Positions 1-7,972 of a stretch of 64,000 nt of DNA are shown piece by piece. Source of the stretch: Dechloromonas sp. UBA6271 (lineage in GTDB: Bacteria; Pseudomonadota; Gammaproteobacteria; Burkholderiales; Rhodocyclaceae); contig DJUX01000046.1 of the NCBI GenBank assembly GCA_002440665.1, forward strand, positions 1 to 64,000, written 5' to 3'. The position numbers and the translations under genes were made by a program. Positions within the stretch are counted from its first letter, which is position 1; each line of letters opens with the position of its first letter. Under the pieces are notes generated by a model that saw nothing but the letters and a program-made list of their open reading frames with translations, did no database searches and was not told where the DNA came from.

Positions 1-170
1 ACTTTTAAACGCGCGCCGACATATGCGCTTACAAGCCAGAAAATCCGTCCAGACATCGACATCACAAAAGACAGCTGTCTACGCGAGAACTGCCGTTCAG
101 TAACTCGCATAACTTTCAGCTTGCCGGCCTAAACAACGACCGCCAGTTTCCATTGAATATGGCTGCTTGC

Positions 171-1577
171 TTACGCTTGTGTACGTAGCCCCGAAAACTC
201 AAGACGAACACGCAGTCCGTTTGCCGCGCTCCGCATCACGTGGATATCTGCCCCATGTAGTCGAGCAATTTCCTTGACGATAGGCAACCCCAGTCCGCAC
301 CCGTTGCTTGGAGAACCGGGGATGCGATAAAAGCGTTCAAATATCTGATCCAGATGCTCTTCCGCAATGCCGGGGCCATTGTCCTCGACTTCTAGGAATA
401 CCTTTTCCGCCGTTTCGCCGCAGCGAACGGTAATGATCCCGCCACGCGGCGTATAACGAATGGCGTTGTCGATAAGATTGGCCAGGGCTTCCTGAAGCAG
501 CCAGGGGATGCCAACGGTTGTAGCTGGCGAGATGTCAAATCCAAGATCGATGCCTTTTTCCAAGGCAGCGTCAAGAAAAGTGGAAGCGGACTTTTCGGCA
601 ATACGCTCAAGGGAAACGCTTGTCGGCTCCTCGGCAAGCGATGCGGTAGCCTCTGCCCGGGCATAGGACAGTAATTGCCCGAGCAGGCGTCCAATCCTTA
701 GCATGCCATCCTCGATATTCCGAAGGCGCCCTTCGTTGTTCAGAAAGGCGCCCTCGCTTACCGCGAGGTCGAACTGTGTTTGCAAGCCCGCCAGAGGCGT
801 ACGCAACTGGTGGGCAGCATCGGCGATGAAACGATTCTGTACCTCGGAGGCTTCGCGGAGTAGAGAAAACAGGTCATTGAGTCGCCGCAGCATCGGCTGA
901 ATTTCGCGTGGCGAGGCGTCGAGATCGATTTCGCGCAGATCGTTCGGGGAGCGCGAGGCAATTTCCTTTTCTACCTCCTCCAGCGGAAGCAGGCCCCGAC
1001 GGACACCAAACAATACCGCCAGCAAAGTGGCAACGATAACGGCCAGATTGGGCAGTAGCATGGCCGTTAAAATGCGCCCTCTGGATTCCTTGCGCTTCTC
1101 CGTTGTCTCCATGACGGTAATCAGTAGTTCGGAAGCCGGCAGCACAATTTTATGCAGCGCTACGCGTACTGCTTCGCCGCGATGGATACCGTCGATGAAG
1201 CTCACTTCGTTATTCTTTGGTGTTGGAAATTCCGGAACATCCTCGTCGCCGGCCAATATCCGGCCAGAATTATCCCGTATGGAGAAATAGACCTGGTCAG
1301 GGGCATTGCTGCGGAGCATCGCCTCGCTCTCCTTGGTCAGATCCAGTTCGAGCGCAGCCGAGTCCGACTGACTTCGGATGTGCGATTCGAGATCGAAGAC
1401 TGTATCCGTCAGCGCCTGATCGTGGGCGGAATCCGAGGTTTCACGCGCCAGGCGATAATCCAGCAGCGAACTGATGCCGAGAATGAGTGTCAGCGGTACT
1501 GCGAGCGCGATGATCAGGCGCCGACGCAGGCCTGGCGGCTTGGTTTTTCCTTGTGCGGCTTCAGTTTTCTGGCGCAT
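171..1577 (-). CDS. Two-component sensor histidine kinase (TctE/QseC-like)
   Basis: Membrane sensor kinase of about 468 residues that should autophosphorylate on His and pass phosphate to the response regulator encoded just upstream. Two membrane segments (about residues 20-40 and 170-190) bracket a periplasmic sensor loop of about 130 residues resembling the N-terminal domain of TctE-type kinases. The dimerisation box AAHQLRTPL puts the phospho-acceptor at His256. The ATPase domain follows, with N-box (ANLIDNAIRYTP), G1 (EDNGPGI) and G2 (GCGLGLPIV). The start at 1577 gives a normal N-terminus and overlaps the regulator stop by 17 bp, implying translational coupling. A longer frame reaching 1685 would run deep into the regulator gene and was not used. 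The signal sensed is unknown; the neighbouring cytochrome genes suggest respiratory or redox control (inference). Confidence 0.9.
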   Translation of the reverse strand: MRQKTEAAQGKTKPPGLRRRLIIALAVPLTLILGISSLLDYRLARETSDSAHDQALTDTVFDLESHIRSQSDSAALELDLTKESEAMLRSNAPDQVYFSIRDNSGRILAGDEDVPEFPTPKNNEVSFIDGIHRGEAVRVALHKIVLPASELLITVMETTEKRKESRGRILTAMLLPNLAVIVATLLAVLFGVRRGLLPLEEVEKEIASRSPNDLREIDLDASPREIQPMLRRLNDLFSLLREASEVQNRFIADAAHQLRTPLAGLQTQFDLAVSEGAFLNNEGRLRNIEDGMLRIGRLLGQLLSYARAEATASLAEEPTSVSLERIAEKSASTFLDAALEKGIDLGFDISPATTVGIPWLLQEALANLIDNAIRYTPRGGIITVRCGETAEKVFLEVEDNGPGIAEEHLDQIFERFYRIPGSPSNGCGLGLPIVKEIARLHGADIHVMRSAANGLRVRLEFSGLRTQA

Positions 1578-2232
1578 CAACGCGATACCCGATTCCGCGA
1601 ATGGTGCGGATAACAATATTTCCGGAAGACAACTTGCCGCGCAGGCGTGAAATGTGCACCTCGATCGCGTTTTGCGTGATGTCACTATCCCAGCCGGCCA
1701 GGCTTTGCACGAGCTTGTCCTTGCTGACCACGGCTGGTGAGGCCATGAGCAGGAGTTCGAGAATAGCCCATTCCCGATTGGTCAGTTCAAGCGGAATCTC
1801 GTCAAGGGTTGCGGTATGGCTTCGCGTATCGAGACACAAGCCGTTATGGCGCAGGCAGGCATCGGCAATCGCGTTCGATCGCCTGATCAAGGCGCGAATC
1901 CGCGCGGCGATTTCGGGGAGTCGGTAGGGCTTGGTCATGTAGTCGTCGGCACCTGCATCGAGCCCCCGGATCGTATCGTCCATGCTGTCCCGGGCCGTAA
2001 GTACCAATATCGGCAGGTTTTGGCCGCGCGCTCTCAGTTGCCTGATGAAATGAAAACCGTCAGCCTTGGGCAGGCCGATGTCGACCAGCGCCATGTCGAA
2101 GCTTTCATATTGCACGAAGCTTTCGGCTTCCTCGGCGCTGCTTGCCACATCGACCGTGTAGCGGAGTTGCTCGAGCCCCTGTTTCAATCCCTGGGCAACC
2201 AGAGGTTCATCCTCGACAATCAGAATTCGCAT
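1561..2232 (-). CDS. OmpR/PhoB-family response regulator (TctD/QseB-like)
   Basis: DNA-binding response regulator of 223 residues. The receiver domain (1-120) has acidic pocket residues EDE at 7-9, phospho-acceptor Asp51 in LVDIGLP, and the conserved Lys in MTKPY near residue 101. The C-terminal half is a winged helix of OmpR type (LTNREWAILELLL, then EVHISRLRGKL and IRTIRGIGYRV). Its length is normal for the family. It is the first gene of a leftward pair with the histidine kinase, which starts within its 3' end. The NapC-like cytochrome gene lies 56 bp upstream on the same strand, so all three may be co-transcribed. Targets are not evident, but the inverted repeats in the divergent region near 2.94-3.0 kb are candidate operators (inference). 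Confidence 0.92.
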   Translation of the reverse strand: MRILIVEDEPLVAQGLKQGLEQLRYTVDVASSAEEAESFVQYESFDMALVDIGLPKADGFHFIRQLRARGQNLPILVLTARDSMDDTIRGLDAGADDYMTKPYRLPEIAARIRALIRRSNAIADACLRHNGLCLDTRSHTATLDEIPLELTNREWAILELLLMASPAVVSKDKLVQSLAGWDSDITQNAIEVHISRLRGKLSSGNIVIRTIRGIGYRVDAPEN

Positions 2233-2288
2233 GACGTGATCGTTTCCCGCATGTTTTCCTTTGCGAATGCAATGAACTTCCGCCTGTT

Positions 2289-2885
2289 CTAATTCTCCAC
2301 CTTTTCGATGGCATCGCGCGGCTCCGCCCCGCCGTCGGGTTCCTTGTGCGCGATACCGTAGTGGCAGTCGATACAGGTTTTGTCGCCGTTGCCTAGTTTT
2401 CGGTGCTGCTTCTGCGCGGTTTTTCCCTGCTTCTCGGGGTCCATTGCCTTGACATCATGGCAGTTCCGACATTCCCGCGAGTCCGATTCCTTCATGCGCA
2501 GCCAGACGCGTTTGGCCAGTTCCAGACGATGGGCTTCAAACTTTTCCTTGGTGTCGATCTTTCCGGTGAAGTGGTGAAAGACGTCGTTGGCCGCATATAC
2601 CTTGCGGATCATGGTGTCGACAAAACCATGGGGAACATGGCAGTCCGAGCATATCGCCGTCACCCCGGTGCGGTTTTTGGCGTGAATGGTGTCCTTGTAT
2701 TCCTCGTAATTGTTGTCCTTCATTTCATGGCAGGACGTACAGAATTCGAGGGTATTTGTATGGTCGACCGCAGTTTTCCCGCCGGCGAAAAGCAAACCGC
2801 CCAGCAGTATCAGGGCCAGCGACTCGATGCCGAAAAGGGTGGCCCAGAATTTCCGCTTTGAAAGCCATTCACGAAGGGTGCTCAT
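2289..2885 (-). CDS. NapC/NirT-family membrane-anchored tetrahaem cytochrome c
   Basis: Quinol-oxidising c-type cytochrome of 198 residues that typically moves electrons from the menaquinol/ubiquinol pool to periplasmic partners. One N-terminal membrane anchor (about residues 16-38) precedes a periplasmic domain with four CXXCH haem sites: CTSCH, CSDCH, CRNCH and CIDCH. Length and haem number fit NapC/NirT/CymA relatives. It is divergently transcribed from the fused cytochrome-porin gene and faces a small soluble cytochrome c, suggesting a shared electron conduit. The terminal partner cannot be told from sequence: no nitrate, nitrite or TMAO reductase catalytic gene is in the window. Confidence 0.9.
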   Translation of the reverse strand: MSTLREWLSKRKFWATLFGIESLALILLGGLLFAGGKTAVDHTNTLEFCTSCHEMKDNNYEEYKDTIHAKNRTGVTAICSDCHVPHGFVDTMIRKVYAANDVFHHFTGKIDTKEKFEAHRLELAKRVWLRMKESDSRECRNCHDVKAMDPEKQGKTAQKQHRKLGNGDKTCIDCHYGIAHKEPDGGAEPRDAIEKVEN

Positions 2886-2939
2886 CTTTGATTCCCGGAC
2901 AAAAGTTGCGGGATGGTCGCAGTCCCAAGCTTAAGAAAG

Positions 2940-2995
2940 CCTGACGAAACACGGGATGCGCTACCTGAAGCATCGTCAGGAAATCGCAAGCTTGC
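2940..2995. promoter_or_regulatory. Inverted repeats in divergent cytochrome promoter region
   Basis: Between the divergent NapC-like and cytochrome-porin genes lies an 8-bp inverted repeat (CCTGACGA at 2940-2947, TCGTCAGG at 2973-2980) and, just after it, a perfect 10-bp palindrome GCAAGCTTGC at 2986-2995. Their place makes them candidate operators, possibly for the adjacent OmpR-type regulator. That link is inference; no promoter hexamers were confidently assigned. Confidence 0.3.
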
Positions 2996-3036
2996 TCGTC
3001 GGACAATCCGCACGTCTTAATTTTTGGAAGCGAATC

Positions 3037-4416
3037 ATGCGTGCTTCATCAGCAAAATGGCCGGGGATTGCCGGTGGTTTAGGATTGCGGATCGTCGGGA
3101 AAATTCTCTGTGTGACCGCTTTGCTCGGGCTTTCCGCCTCGGTGGCAAACGCCGTCCCGAGCTATGCCCGGCAGACCGGATCCGACTGCGTTTCATGTCA
3201 CGTCGGCGGATATGGGCCACAACTGACTCCCTACGGCATGAATTTCAAGCTCGGTGGCTATACGGATACGGATGGCAAGGACATGAAGATTCCCTTGTCG
3301 GCGATGCTGGTGGCCAACTGGACGCGGACTTCCAAGGATGTCGCCGAAGCTGACAAGCTCGAATATTTCGGCACGAACAATAATGCCGCGGTTCAAGAGG
3401 TATCGCTCTTTCTGGCGGGACGCATGACCGACAATATCGGTACGTTCATCCAGTCGACCTATTCCGGAGTCGAGAAAAAATGGGCGCTCGATCAAGTGGA
3501 TATGCGCTTTGCGCGAAGTTTGAAGCTAGGCGACAAGGACGCAACACTCGGGCTCTCCCTCAACAACAATCCGACCTTGACCGACCCGTTCAATACCCTT
3601 GCCCAATGGCGCTTCCCCTATGTTTCTTCCGATTTCAATGCCGGTTTTGGCCCAACGCCGCTGATGGAGAATCTGGGTGGGAGCGTGGCCGGAGCCAATG
3701 CGTACATGTTGTTCGACAAGAACTTTTATGCCGAACTCGGACTTTACGACACCCTGTCAACCACAGGCCTGAACATGATCAACGCCGGCGATGCCGGGAA
3801 ATTCAAGGGCGTGGGAACGTACTGGCGCCTTGCTTACGTCAAGGACATGAAGCGCGACAATTTCAACATCGGCCTGGTCGGCTTCAATGCCAAGGTTCAA
3901 CCGGACCGCAGCGATCTGGGAACGGCCAACGACTATCGTGATCTTGGTATCGATGCCGCCTATCAGTTTCTCGGCAACCGCGAGCACATTTTCACGGTCA
4001 ATGCGAGTTACATGAAGGAGTGGCAGACACTCAACTACACCTACAGCAATCTGGCCGAGGCAGACAATCTGAAGAACAGCCTCAATCAATTCCGATTGGC
4101 TGGCTCGTATCACTACAACCAGACGTGGGGAGCCACCGCCGGGATCTTCGATACGCGAGGCAGTACGGATAGTTTGCTCTACGGCAGTTCGCTGAATGGC
4201 CGGCCCAATACCTCGGGATACATCCTTCAAGGGGACTGGACGCCCTGGGGCAAGGAAGACTCCTGGGGTGCACCATTCGCCAATGTCCGGCTGGGGGTTC
4301 AATACACTGGCTACAACCGATTCATGGGCGGTTCGAGCTATATAGATGGAGATGGAAACGAACGCCGTGCCACGGACAACAACACCGTGATGCTGTTCCT
4401 CTGGACCTCTATCTGA
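3037..4416 (+). CDS. Fused monohaem cytochrome c / outer-membrane porin (Cyc2-like)
   Basis: Predicted outer-membrane electron-transfer protein of about 459 residues. A signal peptide (to about ANA, residue 39) is followed at once by PSYARQTGSDCVSCH, with the only haem site CVSCH at residues 51-55, then GPQLTPYGMNFKLGGYT. The remaining ~380 residues show alternating polar/hydrophobic stretches and a hydrophobic C-terminal strand (NTVMLFLWTSI) as in outer-membrane barrels. One haem fused to a porin is the architecture of Cyc2 iron oxidases and relatives. The start at 3037 is preferred because GGAAG precedes it and it gives a compact signal peptide; an in-frame ATG at 2956 lacks a good ribosome site. 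It is followed after 22 bp by a soluble cytochrome c. Substrate is not proven: other porin-cytochromes share the motif. Confidence 0.72.
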   Translation: MRASSAKWPGIAGGLGLRIVGKILCVTALLGLSASVANAVPSYARQTGSDCVSCHVGGYGPQLTPYGMNFKLGGYTDTDGKDMKIPLSAMLVANWTRTSKDVAEADKLEYFGTNNNAAVQEVSLFLAGRMTDNIGTFIQSTYSGVEKKWALDQVDMRFARSLKLGDKDATLGLSLNNNPTLTDPFNTLAQWRFPYVSSDFNAGFGPTPLMENLGGSVAGANAYMLFDKNFYAELGLYDTLSTTGLNMINAGDAGKFKGVGTYWRLAYVKDMKRDNFNIGLVGFNAKVQPDRSDLGTANDYRDLGIDAAYQFLGNREHIFTVNASYMKEWQTLNYTYSNLAEADNLKNSLNQFRLAGSYHYNQTWGATAGIFDTRGSTDSLLYGSSLNGRPNTSGYILQGDWTPWGKEDSWGAPFANVRLGVQYTGYNRFMGGSSYIDGDGNERRATDNNTVMLFLWTSI

Positions 4417-4438
4417 TATCGCGAACAGGAATCCGAAC

Positions 4439-4819
4439 ATGAAAAAATATTCACTATGGTCTGCTGTCTTTATCGTGTCAGTAACCTTGTCGCAACAATC
4501 AATGGCTGCCGGCGACCCGAAGAAAGGGAAAGACGTTTTTGCCGAAGAGTGCGGCGATTGTCATAGCGCCACACCCGGAAAAAACAAGAAAGGTCCGAGC
4601 CTGTTCGGCGCGATCGGGCGCAAGGCCGGGGCTGTTCCGGATTTTTCCGGCTACTCCGAAGCGATGAAGCAAAGTGACATCACCTGGTCTGCCGACAAGG
4701 TCGATTCCTATATTGCCCAGCCCAGAAAAGTCGTGCCTGGCGGCAAGATGAAGTACGACGGGCTGGACGACTTAGCCGCTCGAGCCGACGTTATTGCCTA
4801 TCTGTCGTCATTGAAATAG
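4439..4819 (+). CDS. Small periplasmic class I cytochrome c
   Basis: Secreted monohaem cytochrome of 126 residues. A signal peptide ends near SMAA (residue 24). The haem-binding motif CGDCH is at 38-42, followed by the GPSLFGAIGRKAG segment common to cytochrome c2/c550-type proteins. A GGKMKYDGL segment in the C-terminal part holds the likely axial Met. It lies 22 bp after the fused cytochrome-porin gene on the same strand and probably shares its transcript, so it is the natural soluble shuttle between that protein and inner-membrane carriers such as the NapC-like cytochrome. Function is inferred from family and position. Confidence 0.9.
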   Translation: MKKYSLWSAVFIVSVTLSQQSMAAGDPKKGKDVFAEECGDCHSATPGKNKKGPSLFGAIGRKAGAVPDFSGYSEAMKQSDITWSADKVDSYIAQPRKVVPGGKMKYDGLDDLAARADVIAYLSSLK

Positions 4820-4823
4820 AAAA

Positions 4824-4843
4824 CCCCTCGCTTTGGCGAGGGC
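4824..4843. terminator. Short hairpin after cytochrome genes
   Basis: A 7-bp perfect stem CCCTCGC/GCGAGGG with a 4-base loop lies 5 bp after the cytochrome c stop. It is preceded by an A-run but lacks a downstream T-run on the plus strand. It may act as a weak plus-strand or transcript-stabilising hairpin; on the minus strand it would look like a normal intrinsic terminator. Confidence 0.4.
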
Positions 4844-4865
4844 TACCTGGCGAGAAGGAAAGCCT

Positions 4866-5012
4866 ATGAGCTATTCAATTTTCGTTTTGTGCACATTTAT
4901 TGTGGCAATGATATTTGCCTTCCATCGACTCTCGTGTTTTACGGCTTACCCCCGATCAAATGGAGTCCGAGTGATGCAATCACATAATGGTGCACACTGT
5001 CGCAAAAGATAA
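4866..5012 (+). CDS. Possible 48-aa membrane peptide
   Basis: A short open frame begins MSYSIFVLCTFIVAMIFAF and has one hydrophobic segment (about residues 3-19) followed by a polar, basic tail ending CRKR. AGAAGGA sits about 7 bp before the ATG, a good ribosome site. It is in the otherwise empty 294-bp gap between the cytochrome genes and the DUF2252 gene. I recognise no family. It could be a real small membrane protein or chance. Confidence 0.3.
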   Translation: MSYSIFVLCTFIVAMIFAFHRLSCFTAYPRSNGVRVMQSHNGAHCRKR

Positions 5013-5113
5013 CTTGTGCCGGCGCGAAGACGCAGATTGATTCGCCCGAGATTCGTTTGCCTTGACCAAGGAATAACATAACCGGCCAATACCCTCTTGA
5101 TTTCCGGAGCATC

Positions 5114-6322
5114 ATGATCGACATCGTCCAAAAAATTACCCAGTTCAACGCAGGACGCGATCCCGAGCGTCTGGAAATGAAGTTGAGCAAGATGCGTGAG
5201 AACGCATTCATTTTCCTGCGCGCCACGTGTCACCTGTTCTATGAAAGATTGGCGGCTGGCGATGTACTGAACCAAGCCCCGGCCACCTGGATCTGTGGCG
5301 ACCTCCATCTGGAAAACTTCGGCAGTTTCAAGGGCGATAACGGTCTCGTCTATTTCGACATCAATGACTTTGACGAAGCGGCGCTGGCTCCCTGTACTTG
5401 GGAGTTGATCCGCTTCTTAACCAGCGTCCGGGTCGGGGCGAGCAGCCTGGGGGTAAGCCCGGCGCAGGCCGCTGTCCTCTGCCAGCGCTTCAGCGACGCC
5501 TACAGCCAGGCGCTGTCCGACGGCAAAGCTCGCTGGGTGGAAAGAGAAACGACCACCGGCCTGGTGCGCGACCTTCTCGATAGTCTGAAACAGCGCTCGC
5601 GTCCACAATTCCTCGATAGTCGAACCGTACTCAAGGGCAAGTCACGCACCATCCGTCTGGACGGTAAGAAGGCCTTGCCGATCAACGAAGCGCAGCGAAC
5701 CAAGGTCACCGCCTTCATGGCGGATTTTGCTGGTCATCAGGACAATCCGGAATTCTTCCGCGTCCATGATGTCGCCCGGCGGATTGCCGGAACCGGCAGT
5801 CTCGGTGTCGATCGCTACATCATACTGATCGAAGGCAAAGGAGCGCCGGACGGCAACTATCTGCTCGACCTCAAACATGCCAGGCCGTCTGCATTGGCCC
5901 CCCATGTGCCGATAGCGCAACCAGCATGGCCATCAGAGGCGGGCAGGGTGGTTGCCGTGCAGCGGCGAATGCAGGCAATTTCCATGGCCTTTCTGCGGCC
6001 GGTGATGCTGGAAGGCGCTTCTTACGTGCTGCGCGGATTGCAACTTAGCGAAGACCGCGTCGCGCTTGACGGCTGGAATGGCAAGCTGCGCCGCCTGGAG
6101 GATGTAATGACCGTGATGGGGCAAGCAGTTGCCTGGGCGCAGTTGCGGAGCACTGGTCGCAATGGTTCGGCGATTGCCGATGAACTGATCGAATTCGGAA
6201 TGCAGGAACGTTGGCAACCTGTCTTGCTGGAACTGTCAGCGCATTGCGCGGACCAACTCGAACAGGACTGGAGGCAGTACGCGAAGGCTTTCGATCAGGG
6301 GGCGTTCAAATCTCTAAAATGA
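5114..6322 (+). CDS. DUF2252 family protein
   Basis: Protein of 402 residues with hallmarks of the DUF2252 family: ENAFIFLRATCHLFY near the N-terminus, WICGDLHLENFGSF, FDINDFDEAALAPCTWEL, and a later YLLDLKHARPSAL. The GDLHxxNFG and DFD motifs recall the catalytic and metal-binding loops of aminoglycoside-phosphotransferase-like kinases, to which the family is distantly similar, but its substrate is not known. The ATG has GGAG 6 bp upstream. No signal peptide or membrane segment is visible, so it is presumed cytosolic. It stands alone, with 246 bp to the next gene. Confidence 0.85.
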   Translation: MIDIVQKITQFNAGRDPERLEMKLSKMRENAFIFLRATCHLFYERLAAGDVLNQAPATWICGDLHLENFGSFKGDNGLVYFDINDFDEAALAPCTWELIRFLTSVRVGASSLGVSPAQAAVLCQRFSDAYSQALSDGKARWVERETTTGLVRDLLDSLKQRSRPQFLDSRTVLKGKSRTIRLDGKKALPINEAQRTKVTAFMADFAGHQDNPEFFRVHDVARRIAGTGSLGVDRYIILIEGKGAPDGNYLLDLKHARPSALAPHVPIAQPAWPSEAGRVVAVQRRMQAISMAFLRPVMLEGASYVLRGLQLSEDRVALDGWNGKLRRLEDVMTVMGQAVAWAQLRSTGRNGSAIADELIEFGMQERWQPVLLELSAHCADQLEQDWRQYAKAFDQGAFKSLK

Positions 6323-6568
6323 CGTCGCTGCTATAAGTGGCCGTCGACCTTTTGTCAGAACACTTGATTCATCAAGGCTTGATCACAATCTTGAGTGCCT
6401 CTTCCACTGATGCTGGCGTCTGGGGACCGCAGTGGCGCCAAAGGAAATTGCATTCGCGAAGGACCTGCCACATACTCGCAGCGACAAAATTGTGCGCCGG
6501 CTACTCAAGGCCGGGGAGCCGGGCTTGCCTCAGGCTGATAGGTCGACAGTGGAGTGATGAGAGGGAAG

Positions 6569-6835
6569 ATGACGCTGAACCACGAGCAGATCCGCGCTGA
6601 AGTGCTGGAAATTCTGAGTACCCTGGCGCCGGGAATACAACTCGCCCGGATCGACCCCGAAAAGCCCCTGCGTGCGCAGATCGACCTGGACTCCATGGAC
6701 TGGCTGAACGTATTGGTCGCCATCCATGAAAGGATGCGCGTCAACATTCCCGAATCGGACTACGGCAAGCTGCAGACGCTGGATGGCATCGTCGCCTATC
6801 TGGCCCCCAAGGTATCCGAAGCAGCACCGGACTGA
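6569..6835 (+). CDS. Acyl carrier protein-like protein
   Basis: Small protein of 88 residues with a phosphopantetheine attachment site: IDLDSMDW places the modified Ser at residue 42. The rest fits the four-helix acyl carrier fold, and length is typical. Three starts are in frame (GTG 6554, ATG 6557, ATG 6569); the last is preferred because GAGGG directly precedes it. It is followed after 5 bp by a GNAT acetyltransferase gene, probably as one operon. It is separate from any fatty-acid gene cluster, so a specialised carrier role is likely, with an unknown acyl group. The 246-bp stretch before it (6323-6568) holds no supported gene. Confidence 0.8.
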   Translation: MTLNHEQIRAEVLEILSTLAPGIQLARIDPEKPLRAQIDLDSMDWLNVLVAIHERMRVNIPESDYGKLQTLDGIVAYLAPKVSEAAPD

Positions 6836-6840
6836 TCTCC

Positions 6841-7368
6841 GTGAGCGACTATCCCTCCGATCTCGTTCGCACCCGTTATCTATTTGATGGCAGCCAAGTC
6901 ACGATCCGCCCGATACGGCAAGAGGACGCGGCCATGGAGCAGGAGTTCGTCAAGCATCTGTCACCGGACTCGCGTTACAAGCGCTTCATGTCCACCTTGC
7001 AGGAACTGGCCCCCGGCAAGCTGAAATATCTCACCGAGATCGATTACGTGCGGCACCTGGCCTTGGTGGCGGTGGTGCAGCGCGATGGGCAGGACCTGGA
7101 GATCGGCGTTGCGCGCTATGTTGCCAACCCGTCAGGCAACGGTTGCGAATTTGCCGTGGCCATTGACGACGCGTGGCAGGGTAGTGGTGTGGCCGGCATA
7201 CTCATGCTGGCGCTGATCGACGCAGCGAAGGCGCGTGGAATGGCGACGATGGAGGGCTTTATCCTGGCATCCAACGACAAGATGCTCAAGTTCGCCCGGC
7301 AACTCGGCTTCGCGCTGCACCGGGACGTGGACGACCCCGGCATGTTCCATGCCGAGCGTTCTCTTTAA
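6841..7368 (+). CDS. GNAT-family N-acetyltransferase
   Basis: Acetyltransferase of 175 residues beginning at a GTG 5 bp after the acyl-carrier stop. The N-terminal VTIRPIRQEDAAMEQEFVKHLSPDSRYKRFM closely resembles the GNAT domain at the end of Pat/PatZ-type protein acetyltransferases. The acetyl-CoA-binding region is DDAWQGSGVAGILMLALIDAAKARG, followed by NDKMLKFARQLGF. It lacks the ADP-forming acyl-CoA synthetase part of PatZ, so it is a free-standing domain. Close coupling to the carrier protein raises the possibility that it transfers a carrier-bound acyl group (inference). It converges on the leftward cupin-like gene. Confidence 0.85.
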   Translation: MSDYPSDLVRTRYLFDGSQVTIRPIRQEDAAMEQEFVKHLSPDSRYKRFMSTLQELAPGKLKYLTEIDYVRHLALVAVVQRDGQDLEIGVARYVANPSGNGCEFAVAIDDAWQGSGVAGILMLALIDAAKARGMATMEGFILASNDKMLKFARQLGFALHRDVDDPGMFHAERSL

Positions 7369-7448
7369 TCCTGATTACGCTCGGCTCTGCTGCGGTCAAC
7401 GCTGATTTCGGGGCATTTTCCGAATCCTCGCCCTGACGCCAAGCCGGA

Positions 7449-7811
7449 TCACTTCAGCCTGACGGCATAAAGAACGATTTCGCTCTTGCCTACGTTCTTG
7501 ACGGTGTATTGCGGGCCAGGCTCCTGAATTTGCACTTCGCCGGTTTTCCATTCCACCTTTTCTGTCTTGCCATCGGCGTATGTCCGCAACATTGTCCCGC
7601 CCTTCAGCGCCCGGACGACACGGGTTGACGAGGTCGACGGCGTGGTCACTTCGCCGGGTTTCTGGCGAATCTCGATGACCTGCAACTTGTCGCTTTCCGC
7701 CAGAATGGTCCTGCTTGACTGTCCTTTTTCGTCCGCCATGGCGGCAGACAGGCCTGCCGTCAGGAACGAAGCCATCAGTGAGCTCATGCACAGCCGGGTA
7801 AACATTTTCAT
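7449..7811 (-). CDS. Cupin-like secreted small protein
   Basis: Periplasmic protein of 120 residues: signal peptide MKMFTRLCMSSLMASFLTAG to about AMA (residue 26), then a short all-beta domain with KLQVIEIRQKPGEVTTPSTSSTRVVRALKGGTM and VQIQEPGPQYTVKNVG, spaced like a one-domain cupin. The usual His metal ligands are not evident, so it may not bind metal. The start at 7811 is chosen because GGAGAG lies about 8 bp upstream; a longer frame to 7865 would bury the signal peptide. It is a single gene with no clear partner. The role is unknown. Confidence 0.7.
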   Translation of the reverse strand: MKMFTRLCMSSLMASFLTAGLSAAMADEKGQSSRTILAESDKLQVIEIRQKPGEVTTPSTSSTRVVRALKGGTMLRTYADGKTEKVEWKTGEVQIQEPGPQYTVKNVGKSEIVLYAVRLK

Positions 7812-7937
7812 GATCGATCTCTCCACAGGGATGAAGCGCAACTCGATTTTGATGCTGCCGAACATCCGTTTTCATGATTCCAATGAAAACGGCATTAATT
7901 GGACAGGGGGTCCGGGGCCGTGGTTCAACGGCACATG

Positions 7938-7968
7938 ACAAAAAACTGTCCGCCAAAGAAACGGGCGC
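7938..7968 (-). terminator. Probable terminator of the leftward death-domain operon
   Basis: Just after the stop at 7973 the minus strand reads an imperfect GC-rich hairpin (CGCC/GGCG core with flanking GTC/GAC) followed by six T, the layout of an intrinsic terminator. The stem is short and imperfect. Confidence 0.4.
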
Positions 7969-7972
7969 CGAC

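Noticed and set aside
1..170. Possible gene or RNA before the sensor kinase stop
   Set aside because: No frame with a ribosome site and no RNA-like fold could be supported in this short end region.
6337..6600. 87-aa plus-strand frame before the acyl carrier gene
   Set aside because: Non-ATG start, no ribosome site, no protein-like pattern, and it overlaps the acyl carrier start.
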